A stretch of DNA of 37,477 bases from Gymnopus androsaceus JB14 (taxonomy: Eukaryota > Basidiomycota > Agaricomycetes > Agaricales > Omphalotaceae), in contig ML769888.1 of NCBI GenBank assembly GCA_009733575.1, positions 1 through 37,477 of the forward strand. The letters run 5' to 3'. How positions within the stretch are numbered: position 1 is the stretch's first letter; every line of letters begins with the position of its first letter. A program made the position numbers and the translations under genes. Below, in pieces: positions 10,345 through 19,699 of this stretch. The notes beneath the pieces are model-generated. The model saw only the letters and a program-made list of their open reading frames with translations. It was not told the DNA's origin and did not search any database.

Positions 10345-12010
10345 TCCAGGTCCTCCGGCTCAGCCCAGGAACTTCGCAAAGAATCTGAGTCTGTGAAGGT
10401 ACAATACAATGCGAGTGGATTTGGAGTCTCCAACAGTGTACCAAATACGTCATGTAGAAGGGTCCCTGTATAGACGCGTTCAGTACATCATTGACAATCT
10501 CGCGAGAGCTGGTCAAAGATAACATGGCATCGGAATAACTGATAGGACAACTGGGGGAAGTGCACTGTTTTCTGGGATGTAGGAAGCAAGGACTAGGATG
10601 TTCTCTGGAAGAATTGGGAGAACCAAAGCAAAATTTGCAAGGGTTGGAGACAGAGCAAGCGTCTCTCCAACAGGTGTGAATGTTGGGCACCTGTGTTTGG
10701 CGTCAATAGGGCTGAATGCAATGGAGGAGATCTTAACGTGAACCATTTTTTCGAGTTGCGCGACTCACCGAATAAACATCAACCATGTAACAATCATTCT
10801 CATCAGTATTGCGGTCTTGCGTCCTGTCCTCTGCGCACAGAGGGATCGCCGGAGACGACTTGGTAAGTCTCAACCTGGTAAGCCGTAAGCCTCGACTTGT
10901 GTCGGTGATTTTGAGTGTATGGATGGCAGAAGAGTAGCTTGCCAATCGTCGTAATCTAAAGGAGCAGAAAGATTGTGAATTGTGACTATGAAAGGTCCCA
11001 GTTAGTCCAAATGCTTCAAGGAACTGCAGTCAACTCACAATTGACAGCAGATCCTCTGATCTCCCACCAAGGGCATATCACACTGGGAATGGAATTGTGG
11101 TGAGAGAATGGGTGTCAGACTGCAGCAAATGATGCCAGGGACAGTTGCCAGAACATCCTCAAGCTTGCAAAAATGTCCCAAAAGGATTCCAGGTCAAAGC
11201 TCGCCTTGTTTCCAGATTGCACACTTACAGCTTCTTGGTCACGACATGGGCAGAGGTAAAGGTATAGAAGCAAGTTACCCTGCGCTCGAATTGCACACCT
11301 ACAGCTTGTCGAGCGCAAATGGGTAGTGAAAGCAAGTCAAGGCACGTGCGGAAAAATCTGGCGCAGATGTGTGGTACGATGATCGTAAGACGTTCATTGT
11401 AGTCTAAAGCAGCAGAATTGTAACTATGAAAGGTCCAGGTCAGTTTGAATGCTTCAAGGAACTGCAGTTGACTCACAATTGACAGCAGATCCTCCAATCT
11501 CCCACCAAGGGCATATCACACTGGGAACGGAATCGTGGTGAGAGAATGGGTGTTAGACTGCAGCAAATGACGCCAGGGACAGTCGCCAGAACATCCTCAA
11601 GCTCGCAAGAATGTCCCCAAAGGATTCCAGGTCAAAGCTTGCCCCATTTCCAGATTGCACATTTATGGCTTCTTGGTCATGACATGGGCAGAGGTAAAGG
11701 TATAGAAGCAGGTTTACCCTGCACTCGAATTGCACACCTACGGCTTGTCGAGCGCAAATGGGTAGGTAATGGTTTAAGAAGAAAAGCAAGTCAAGGCACA
11801 TGATGATCCGCTTGTCGGAAGATGTGCGCCAGACATTAGATGCCCAAAGTACAACATCTGATTTAATCGATTTATATAGTAGAAGAGATTATTGAATGCC
11901 CAACTTACTGTGTTATCTGTGTTGATTAGCTTAATATAATCTTCTTGTAGGGTTAGCCGCATCCAGAGATAATCACTGGAGTTCTTCAAACTCTCACACC
12001 ACTCGCTCAC
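10345..12010 (-). pseudogene. Copy A of an intron-rich repeat-gene family
   Basis: Matches 22204-23680 in inverted orientation. Reading on the minus strand it has the first exon (ESLKNSSDYLWMRLTLQEDY, donor GTAAGT), then two tandem copies of a block of about 437 bp (11421-11800 and 10984-11420), then the exon with TDENDCYMVDVYS and a Cys-rich exon (HTCWRDACSVSNPCKF). Splice-like signals recur at equivalent places: GTAAACTT donor, TTCCCAG acceptor, GTGAGTCAACT donor and TTTCATAG acceptor. Frames are broken in places, so I call it a relic. Function unknown; see the most complete copy at 25496-28395. Confidence 0.45.
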
Positions 12011-12136
12011 TCATTGATCTCAGTACTTATTGTGACAAAAAATCGAAATCTGTACATTTGCACTGTTTAAGCATTAAGATACTACAAGATATACTCTATG
12101 TCGTTTCCATCCCGGAAGAGGACTTTCGGAAGAGGA

Positions 12137-13973
12137 CTAAGTTCGCAAACACTGTTTCGAGTATTCCTGGCTCCACATCCTCCTAAAAGACTGAACAATG
12201 TCCTCCCTATCCATAATTGTACCGTTGTCCCTCACAAACTGGCAATCCATGCATACAACGAGTGTCCTGCTGTCCCCGCAAAGTGGGACACAACCGCAGA
12301 AAGAGACATTGGTATCCATTATCATTAACTCCATACGCTCCTTGTCAACCATCTCCTTGTCTTCTAGTGCGTCTTCTTGCAACATTATCTCATACTTGCT
12401 GAGTGTAGGCTTAGATAAATCAAAGATCACCACCAATCGTGCGGAAATATTACGTTTCGCCCGTGATACCATGTTGCTCAGATCACCATGATCTCTGGCG
12501 ATTTGTATTGCCACTGATGCCATGTCTTGTATGTAGGCTAAGTTGATGGATGGGATGATATGTTCACCGCGAGGTTGACCATAGATTGGATGCTCTAGAC
12601 AGACATGTAAGAGTTCCGCGTGGTTCAATGGCAAATTCACCCAACATGGATCATGCTCGCAATACCTCTGCACTCACGCTGGTGAATGGCTTTGTAATGT
12701 TGGCGCTGACATTCGACTCCGCAGTACACAAAAGTCAGACAACGAGAACACACACGGGGAGGCCGAACACTCAAGATGTCTGTAGTGGTGTTTGCACACT
12801 GGATTGCCATGTCAACTAATATACCAATGAAAGAGAAAAAGAGACTCGCCTGATCATAGGAGCAATGGAGGAGCCTCGCAGAGTCCCATAATGCCCTCCT
12901 CAACACACACGCATCTGTACTATAGAATTCGTGTTTCAACTGGTCCCACGCTTCCTGGAGGGCTACATTGTCACGGCCTGCCCTGAGCCGCAAGGAGGCA
13001 ATGGACAGTTTTCTCTCGACGAGTTTCGCGCACACTGGATGAGGTTGCCTTTTACACATCAAGAGACAGCGTGGTACGCTTTGTAACTATGCACACTCTG
13101 CACTAGTTTGCGAAGTGTGATAACTGCTGCGTGTGTTGCAGTTCCACAACCTACACCGTCCCGAACTCCGTCAAGAAAACAATAGGTGCTTGCCACCATT
13201 GATAAGAGGTCATGGTCAAGAGCTGATACAACCCAGCGCGCTCCACCGGATAACCAAACCAGATAGCAGCGCAAGACCAAATTGATACAACAAATCCGGA
13301 TTTCAGTGGTGGAACAAAGATCTGGACCTACAACCCTGATTTTGAGATCCATCAAAAGTGCCCAGAGTCGGCCTGAATGATCCATTGCAACGCTTGCTTT
13401 GTCCAGAAAAACACTGGCTTGATTTCCCGGAATGCGCAAAAGCTGTAAAAACAGATAAATTTCCTGACCATCAACAGAGGATGAGTCATTGTGATCTTCC
13501 ACCACGGAAGCGATGCGATGCTTCCAGAGATTGACAAAAGATTTACCGGTAATCTTGAGGCAACATGCATCGAACTGCCTCGCAAAAGCACACAGACTGT
13601 GTTTGTCTACGAGTTGTTCTATCTTTGTGTCCTCGAGCATCTGCATCACGTATGGCCGAGTGCGGGGTTGGATGATCGCGACAACCCAAGCCAGCGATAA
13701 CAGGTCTAAAAATCCAGAGGAATCAAATATCTTGCAGGCAAGACTGATTTGTGTTTCTCTTTTGGACGAGAAAGAGAGGATTTGAGTCAATGCTGAAAGC
13801 ACTGGCAGAGCACTGGCGAGCGCTCTAAGTATGCTTTGCGATGACGGATGTCTTTCCGTCTCGAAGATATGATTGCTTTCAAGCCCGCATTTCAACCAAG
13901 GCCACCACCGCTGCCAATTTCGCGCAATTTCACAGTCAAATTGCTTCAGATCTGCCGGCAATTGCTGGATACA
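12137..13973 (-). pseudogene. MYND zinc-finger protein gene, 3' part (downstream of the retroelement insertion)
   Basis: Continues in frame from the 5' part at 19700-19824 once the retroelement and one ATACA are removed (FCIQQLPADLKQFD). A helical region of about 340 residues follows, then CSRC, FVYC, GVEC, AIH and QREC, matching the last six ligands of a MYND finger (C-x2-C-x5-C-x3-C-x7-H-x3-C); only one of the first two Cys is evident (IQCAN). MYND fingers bind proline-rich partners; long helical proteins with one are common in Agaricomycetes and mostly uncharacterised. A frameshift near 13058 breaks the frame. After QREC the frame shifts again, or a GTGAGT...TAG intron (about 84 bp) restores it to HPIYGQPRGEH. 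The C-terminal region ends at 12137. Confidence 0.72.
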
Positions 13974-14167
13974 TATAAGACCTTGGTGAGGTCAGAGCTT
14001 ACTTTCACCCAAAAGAACACAACTGGACTGTATATTTGTCTAGGTATTCTCGGCGGGTGATGGTGTAAAGCTAAAGTACGAGTGACATAAAGTGACATTT
14101 ATATAGTAACATGAATGAATTAAAAGATAACATAACAATGTATGCATAAGGGAACGGGGGTGTTACA
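13974..14167 (-). repeat. 3' LTR of the gag-only retroelement
   Basis: Identical to 19506-19699 except at three C/T positions. In element orientation it begins TGTAACACCCCCGTTCCC, a start seen in many fungal Ty3-type LTRs, and ends GGTCTTATA. Confidence 0.92.
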
Positions 14168-14178
14168 CCCTCCCCGGC
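14168..14178 (-). other. Polypurine tract
   Basis: In element orientation GCCGGGGAGGG directly precedes the 3' LTR, the expected primer site for plus-strand DNA synthesis. Confidence 0.6.
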
Positions 14179-14229
14179 CAGATTGAGTCCACAGGAGCAA
14201 TTGACAATTAAGCCCGGAGATTGAGTACC

Positions 14230-14394
14230 CACAATAGCGTGTTGTGAGTGCCTAATCAACATGTTGGGCAGTATGTGCAATGATACTCACGACAGCGTGT
14301 CGTGAAAGTCAAGGTAGTTGGGGCTATGACATTCACAATGGCGTATTGTGAAAGTCAAAGCCTAGCACTCACCTCAATAGCGTGTTGAGGTGAG
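14230..14394. repeat. Array of four related hairpins with a shared loop
   Basis: Four hairpins lie between the ORF2 stop and the polypurine tract: 14230-14246 (CACAA/TTGTG), 14287-14305 (TCACGA/TCGTGA), 14332-14352 (TTCACAA/TTGTGAA) and 14368-14394 (CTCACCTCAA/TTGAGGTGAG). Loops are always 7 nt: TAGCGTG, CAGCGTG, TGGCGTA, TAGCGTG. Stem bases differ between copies but stay paired (A-T against G-C in copy 2, A-T against T-A in copy 4), which is compensatory change. A structured RNA signal in the 3' untranslated region, for example for packaging or for recognition by a helper element, is plausible but inferred. Confidence 0.8.
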
Positions 14395-14416
14395 CGCTGG
14401 TAGTACAACGGGACGG

Positions 14417-16777
14417 TTAATTACTGTTGATTCCCTCCATGGGGGCAGTGGGCGGTACTTTGGACTGGGCCAAAGCGGTGTTAGATGAAGAAGAGCCAGA
14501 GGCTCCTGCCGAGTTACTACTCGACGCAATCGCATTTGGTGGACTGTCGTAGGACAGACCACCATCATCTGTGATGAGAGGTGCGGGGAAGAACCCTACC
14601 CCAGGAATGGGATGACTTGGGCGAGAGACTAAGCCCTCAGGTGCCCACATGTTATCATTGAGTCCAGCGGGAACATTCCCCGTGGACAGTGCACTCTCAA
14701 CTCGGCCTTGAATCATGAGAGCCTCGTTGACCGTTAAGCTATCCGATGGATGGAAAGCTATGATCCATGTGAGGGCGAAGACAGCAGTGTCTTCCCCCAT
14801 CAGGACAGTGATACCTTGGGAGGTGTAGAATCTCGCTACATCCTCCAATGTAGCGTTTTGTGTGTTGTCCGGGAAGGTGGACACCGTAATTTCCGGGGCG
14901 ACTGTAGCCCCTGTTGACATGATCAACGAGGCATACAGTCCTGGAGTTGCAAACAACTCCGCTGACAGAAGGAGGAAACGATTTTGCTCAAGAGCGATCA
15001 TTCCTTGTGGCAGTTTGGGTGCCCAGTTATGAACAAGGAGATGTCCTCAGACACTGCGTAAGGAAATGTGATTACTAGAATCACAAACAATGCCTGGGGG
15101 CATCATATTAGGGTGGACATGATAATACCGCGCCCAGGCTTCCGGTGGGTCAGATTTAGCAGGATTTTTCAATCCCATCTGACCCCCGGTCTCCTCCTCA
15201 AGATTGTTGTCTTAGACGACAAAGCTTGAATTGACGAAGTGGAAGATGTAGCCCTTCCACTTATAATAGCAGTGGGGAGACTCCCCTCTGTGTAAGAAGA
15301 GGAGAGCTCAAGTTCGGGCATTGCCCGACTTTGGGTCCCGATCGTAGGCATATTCTACAAAACGCGGCCTGAAGAAGTTGGAGAAGACGGTATGCTCAAG
15401 AGCATTCCGTTGACCTGCCGGGACCTTGCAGACCTCCCTGTACAGGTCCCTGCAAACCTTGAACGCAGGCCAGGGCAAATTTCCGGTGTTAACACCAGAA
15501 TTGTCGAAGTCTCGCAGTATGCGAGCCAATGACAGGTATTGGATGGCCAAGGTAACTTCCTCAGCCTTCTTGATGTCGGCATGGGCTTCTTTGCCCCCTC
15601 GAGCAATTGGTAATCCCAATTGATTGTTGCGTTGTGCGTCCATAGCTTCATTGCCATAGAAAATGTAGCCCTTGGAGGTACGATATCCACCGTCAGGTAG
15701 GATTTCTGGAGACACTGGGTCTCGTTTACGCAGGGGGAAACTGAGCACTGGCTCCATCTCTCCCACCATGGTTTCGACTGGGTCAATACCTGCAGAGGAC
15801 AGCATCGCCTCATCTTCATTCTGGGATGAAGCAGTAGTGGGAGCCATAGAAGGACCATCTCTGGTAGTGCGCTTGCACTTACCGTGACGGTCTGGGGAAT
15901 CGTATTCGGGAGCTTGAGAATCAAGTCCCTGGTTGTGGGCTCACCGACAAGAGACTTGCTCTTGAAGCTGGCCTACTTCCGCTTTGAGGCTATCGCATTG
16001 AACACGCAAACGGTCTCGTTCATCTCACAAATGTGCGAGGTCGTCTTCACCATCATAGTATTTACGACGTAAATCCTTGTATCCGAGTTGCTCACTGGCA
16101 AGCTCAGCACTCAACTCGCCAATACGCTGGGTGAGAGATGCTACGTCTCCACCAGCAGGAATATTTCCCACTGCAGACTGTCAATAATAATCGACGCGTC
16201 TGCTTGTGGCAGCTCTGAAAGAGGGCTCGTTGTCGACGAATGCCGGAAGCAAGGGTGATACAAAAGCATCACACTGAGAGCATGTACCCCGTGCATGAAT
16301 TACGGTGCCCAAACTCTCATTGAAGGTCCATGGATTAACCATGGAACCTCCAGGGTACGGAGGGTGCATAACCGAGTTTGGCGCTGGTCCAAACATCGGC
16401 ATTTGCGAGTAGGATGGCATGGATGTACCAGCCATTGCCGCTGGGTTGTATCCAGCTGCAAAGTTGGGGTTCGATCCAGCTGAAGGCGGGATCGAACCAA
16501 ACACAAAGCTCGAAGGATTGGATCCTTGAGATTGCGATTGAAAGCCATGGTTAGAGAAACCAGGGTTTAATGGCGCGTAATGCACTTGGGAAGGAGGAGG
16601 ATGAGCGAATGGGAATTGGGATTGGGGAGGATACGATGGAGGATGTGGCGTAAAGCCACTGGGATAGGATGTTGGACTGGGTCCAACATCGGTTGTGTTG
16701 CCTGTAAAGGCATTTTGGGGCCCAGTCAAAGACTGGTCCGATGCAGGAGGTGCGGAAGGCGTTTGGCGGTCAGCCAT
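14417..16777 (-). pseudogene. ORF2 of the gag-only retroelement: unknown protein of about 786 residues with six in-frame stops
   Basis: The ATG at 16775-16777 (ACAATGG context) opens MADRQTPSAPPASDQSLTGP. Order: a Pro/Gln/Ser-rich segment of about 170 residues (YPPQSQFPFAHPPPSQ); a predicted coiled coil (LTQRIGELSAELASEQ, CDSLKAEVGQLQEQV); a compact central domain (GGYRTSKGYIFYGNEAMD, RNALEHTVFSNFFRPRFVEY, YYKWKGYIFHFV, HVHPNMMPPGIVCD); a C-terminal domain (QNRFLLLSAELFATPGLY, ARFYTSQGITVLMGED); and a Ser/Pro tail ending at TAA 14417. Stops lie at 16181, 16025, 15941, 15308, 15212 and 15047, each one C-to-T from CGA or CAA, with no frameshift. I do not recognise the family; nothing resembles a polymerase, protease or integrase. 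Confidence 0.65.
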
Positions 16778-16876
16778 TGTCAACGTTCAGCTTCAAGTTG
16801 GAATTTCAGTTGAAATCCCGAAGCTGCCGTCATGTGATTTGTGGCGGTGCCTCCGTAACGGATCACCGTAGGCATG

Positions 16877-19378
16877 TCAATTTGACAATTCCGAGGAATT
16901 GCCGCATGGTAGTTCCCACCAGTTGGTAACTCCATGCTGCTCTAGATATTTATCTAGAGCTGCTGTTGGATCCTTTCCAGGATCCCCAGCACCTTCGTCA
17001 GTGTTCCATTCTGTATGGAACACGAGATTGTCTCTTTCCCAATGATGGCCTACAATCTCCTCTTGAGCGTGCCATTCGATGTTGGATTTATATCTGAAGT
17101 TGTCTGGCTCTTCCACTGACGTCCTTGACGTCAGGTAGAAATTTTTGAGGGCCTTGTTGTCCTCGATACGCTCCACTGTCTTCACCATCTTGCTAAGTGT
17201 AGCAAGATCGGGAGATGCGCCGCGTTCTATCATTTCTGAGATGATAGAGGTGGGCAGCCCGTCCAGGAATTTCTTCCTGAGGGCATAAGAGTTAGGTGGG
17301 CGGGTCATTCTTGACCCTTACCGCTGAAGTTCGGCTTTATACGCCTGTACGCCCTTTTCAGGATCGTACTCGGTAGCCTCGAACTTTTCAGCTGCTACGT
17401 GTATAGTCATAGCTTGCACGAATCGGGCGAATAGCCCTAGTATGACTTTCTCGAAAGTCCAATGCAGCTGGGAACAATGAAGTCCTGTAACTTCATCGTT
17501 GTACCAGCGTAATGCGTCCTCGTCGAGGAAACTTCCTACAACTTGGACGTGTTGGTCGTCATTGACCTTTCCAACTAATCGTGAAATCACGATCCATCGG
17601 AGTAGGGCCAAAAGCCAGGTGTCGAACTCTTCAACGTCGTTTGATCCTGTAAATCTGGAAGGATTCGGGATCTTGATGCTCTTAAGCAGCTCAGTACTCT
17701 GGACCGTTTCATGGTTGCAGTAGTGCCGGATTTGTTTTTGGTATTCTCGTAGAATACCCTTGAGCCAGGACTCACGACGTTCATTGTCGTCAGTTCTTGC
17801 TCGGAGTTTCTTGATAGCTTTACATTGCAAATTGCAACATACTTTCTTGTCAAGAAACTTGTTATTAGGTGCAAATGCACCTATCCAGTCATCGTCTGAC
17901 GATGAAGATTCCTCGGAAGAGGATGATGGTGATGATGGTGGAGGGGGAGGTGGAGATTCACCTTCAGATGAATCATCCCAAGGCGTGCGGTGATGATGGG
18001 CAGGCTTTTTGCCTTTACGACTCTTGTTGTCCCTTCCGTCGCCGTCAACATCTCCATTGTCCCCGGGGGGACCATTACCACCTGGAGGACTATGTCCTCC
18101 CTGGAGTTTCCTATCCTCACTTACGTGAGAATTGTTTTGAGTTTGGTTTACCGAACCTGCTTGGAACCCACAATTGTATTGTGGATTCTGCTGGTTGGTG
18201 GGCGAATAGCCCACTCTACCAGTGTATTGGGGAGGATACATGTCCTCCCTTCTATCCCACACTTCATGAGGAGTGTGGGACTTGTCGACAGGGTATCCGC
18301 TTCTATTGAAGCCGATTCCCTGGTTGGGAATATTAGACACTCCAGATTTTCGGAGGTCATTGTTTCTGAGTCGCTGGTTAGCGACTCAGTTTTCCCAACT
18401 CCGTTGGAGTTGAGTTGCAGCAACAGCTGCGGCAATCTCTTGCCTTGGAAGAAGAAACATTTCTTCCCTCCGATCCCACACCTCACGGGGAGTGTGGGCT
18501 TTGTCAACAGGATATCTGCTTCTGTCGAAGCCAATACCCTGGTCGAGGATGTTGGACGCTCCGGAATTTTGGAGGTCGTTGTTTCTGAGTCGCTGTTTAG
18601 CGACTCGGTCTTCCCAATTCCGTTGAGAATCAACAAAAGGTGGATCTGCAGCATTTGCTGCTGTGCTCACCTGCACAGTGGCAGGGTCATTGGCATTGGT
18701 ATCCAGTACCATTGCCGTTTGCGCAAACGCAACTATCGGCGAAGTAACTACCTCGGATATTTTGCGTATTGGGGTAGGATCACGGATCCTATCCCATTTG
18801 GCCGTTGGTACGGCCTGACTTTCGTCAAACATCGCAGGGCATTGATGAATGTAATGAACATTTGTGTTTGAGGCTAAGCCCAGACGACTGGTAGCTGCGG
18901 CTACCGGTTCACGATTCTTAATTCCTGACAAAACGTCAGGAATTGAGGTCGCAATCCCAGAATGGTGGTCACTCAGTTCCACCAGCACTATTCGGGGTCT
19001 CGTCACTACAGGCAACGTTGATCTCGAACGGGATGTAGATTCTACATCCGAGTGCAATTGAATTCCAGGAGGAGTTCCTGGACTCATTGTATTTACCAAC
19101 GTATCCATGAGTTTTGAAAACTCACGGGCTACGTTTATGCTTGTTTCTTGTGCTTCCACACAGGCATGAGCGACGTTTCTCATCTGTTGAAGGAATTCAA
19201 CAGACAAGGAGAGGTCGGAACTGAACGGCTCCAAGGGAGCGTTCCATTTTGACACTAGATTAGTGTCACTCTGCCATGTATGCTCAGGAGCGTTCGAGTT
19301 GTTGATGACATTTTGAATGTCGTCACGGTTGTCCAGAGAATCGTAACAATTCTCGGACTCGTAGGTGGACTTGGTCAT
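16877..19378 (-). pseudogene. ORF1 of the gag-only retroelement: Gag-like protein, two in-frame stops
   Basis: The ATG at 19376-19378 opens MTKSTYESENC. The N-terminal third is low in recognisable features and contains a tandem duplication. Then come a Pro/Ser/Asp-rich linker (PPPPPPSSPSSSSEESSSSD), a helical segment with CCNLQC, and a capsid-like core typical of Ty3-type retrotransposon Gag: IKIPNPSRFTGSNDVEEFDT, GSFLDEDALRWYNDEV, FARFVQAMTIHVAAEKFEAT and, after the second stop, RPPNSYALRKKFLDGLPTSI. No CCHC zinc knuckle is visible. Stops are TGA at 18386 (the duplicated copy has CGA there) and TAA at 17318; both could be single C-to-T changes. About 830 codons, all in one frame, closing at TGA 16877. 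Gag would package the RNA into particles. Confidence 0.75.
18222..18627 (-). repeat. 218-bp tandem duplication inside gag
   Basis: The outer copy (about 18440-18627) and inner copy (about 18222-18409) both encode W-E-(D/N), QRLRNNDL, SN-I-QGIGF-R-S/G-YPVDK and HTP-EVWDRRE. They have diverged by point changes. The Arg codon CGA of the outer copy is TGA in the inner one. Several hairpins are kept in both copies although stem or loop bases differ. Confidence 0.85.
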
Positions 19379-19505
19379 AGGACCGGGTTTTGTGAAATTA
19401 AAAAACTTTAATTTCGATCGCGCAAAGTTACGCTTTGATGTCACTTGTGTTTAGCACAAGTAAAGAACACGGAATACGAAGAGTATTGCAAGATGTTCAA
19501 AAAAG

Positions 19506-19699
19506 TATAAGACCTCGGTGAGGTCAGAGCTTACTTTCACCCAAAAGAACACAACTGGACTGTATATTTGTCTAGGTATTCTCGGCGGGTGATGGTGTAA
19601 AGCTAAAGTACGAGTGACATAAAGTGACATTTATATAGTAACATGAATGAATTAAAAGATAACATAACAATGTATGCATAAGGGAACGGGGGCATTACA
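19506..19699 (-). repeat. 5' LTR of the gag-only retroelement
   Basis: Partner of 13974-14167 with three C/T differences in 194 bp. The sequence just inside it (CTTTTTTGAACATC in element orientation) is not an obvious tRNA-complementary TGG primer site, so priming may be unconventional. Confidence 0.92.

Larger units (their letters stand above)
14538..19461. repeat. Field of short perfect inverted repeats (hairpins) throughout the retroelement interior
   Basis: Stems of 7-10 bp with loops of at most 8 nt occur at 14777-14794, 14834-14855, 14943-14960, 15067-15085, 15237-15262, 15604-15622, 16327-16345, 16668-16690, 16886-16901, 16939-16960, 16968-16985, 17001-17023, 17116-17134, 17187-17208, 17226-17248, 17578-17593, 17740-17758, 17866-17883, 17889-17905, 18084-18100, 18168-18184, 18230-18249, 18255-18280, 18366-18389, 18396-18412, 18771-18795, 18917-18947, 19031-19049, 19064-19082, 19108-19124, 19183-19204, 19250-19268, 19394-19415 and 19443-19461. 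Others are longer but interrupted (17467-17508, 18191-18222, 19331-19358), have an 11 nt loop (16468-16498) or are a pure palindrome (18716-18729). Dozens with 5-6 bp stems fill the gaps. The LTRs and neighbouring host DNA lack this density. Confidence 0.9.
13974..19699 (-). mobile_element. Gag-only LTR retroelement, 5,726 bp, saturated with hairpins, inserted in the MYND gene
   Basis: Two 194 bp LTRs (13974-14167 and 19506-19699) differ at only three positions, all C/T. The 5 bp sequence ATACA flanks the element on both sides (13969-13973, 19700-19704). In its own orientation the LTR starts TGTAA and ends TCTTATA. A purine tract (GGGGAGGG) adjoins the 3' LTR. The inside encodes a Gag-like ORF1 and an unknown ORF2, both in one frame; I find no protease, RT, RNase H or integrase motif on either strand, and 5.3 kb leaves no room beyond these ORFs. 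It is therefore non-autonomous, comparable in concept to plant TR-GAG elements. Insertion is recent by LTR identity. Confidence 0.85.

Noticed and set aside
10513..10746. Small gene with the frame TPVGETLALSPTLANFALVL
   Set aside because: The frame is open in several family copies but competes with a Cys-rich frame (CWRDACSVSNPCKF) of the same exon that joins in phase to its upstream exon in the 27 kb copy. I could not decide, so it is not annotated separately.
12840..12885. GC-AG intron in the MYND gene (TATGATCAG|GCGAGT ... TTAG)
   Set aside because: Splicing it leads into a stop; reading straight through keeps the frame into the MYND finger.
14230..14394. Regularly spaced repeats suggesting a CRISPR array
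   Set aside because: Only 7-nt loops are shared, units are inverted repeats of variable length, spacing is irregular (57, 45, 36 nt) and the context is a eukaryotic retroelement.
14417..16777. Reassigned or programmed read-through of TGA in the retroelement
   Set aside because: Not excluded, but each stop is explained by a single C-to-T change, TAA also occurs, and unrelated genes in the window carry the same kind of stop. Mutation damage is simpler.
17990..18871. A 293-codon plus-strand open frame opposite gag
   Set aside because: It mirrors the gag frame; self-complementary sequence keeps both strands open. It has no domain, and the Gag core is on the other strand.
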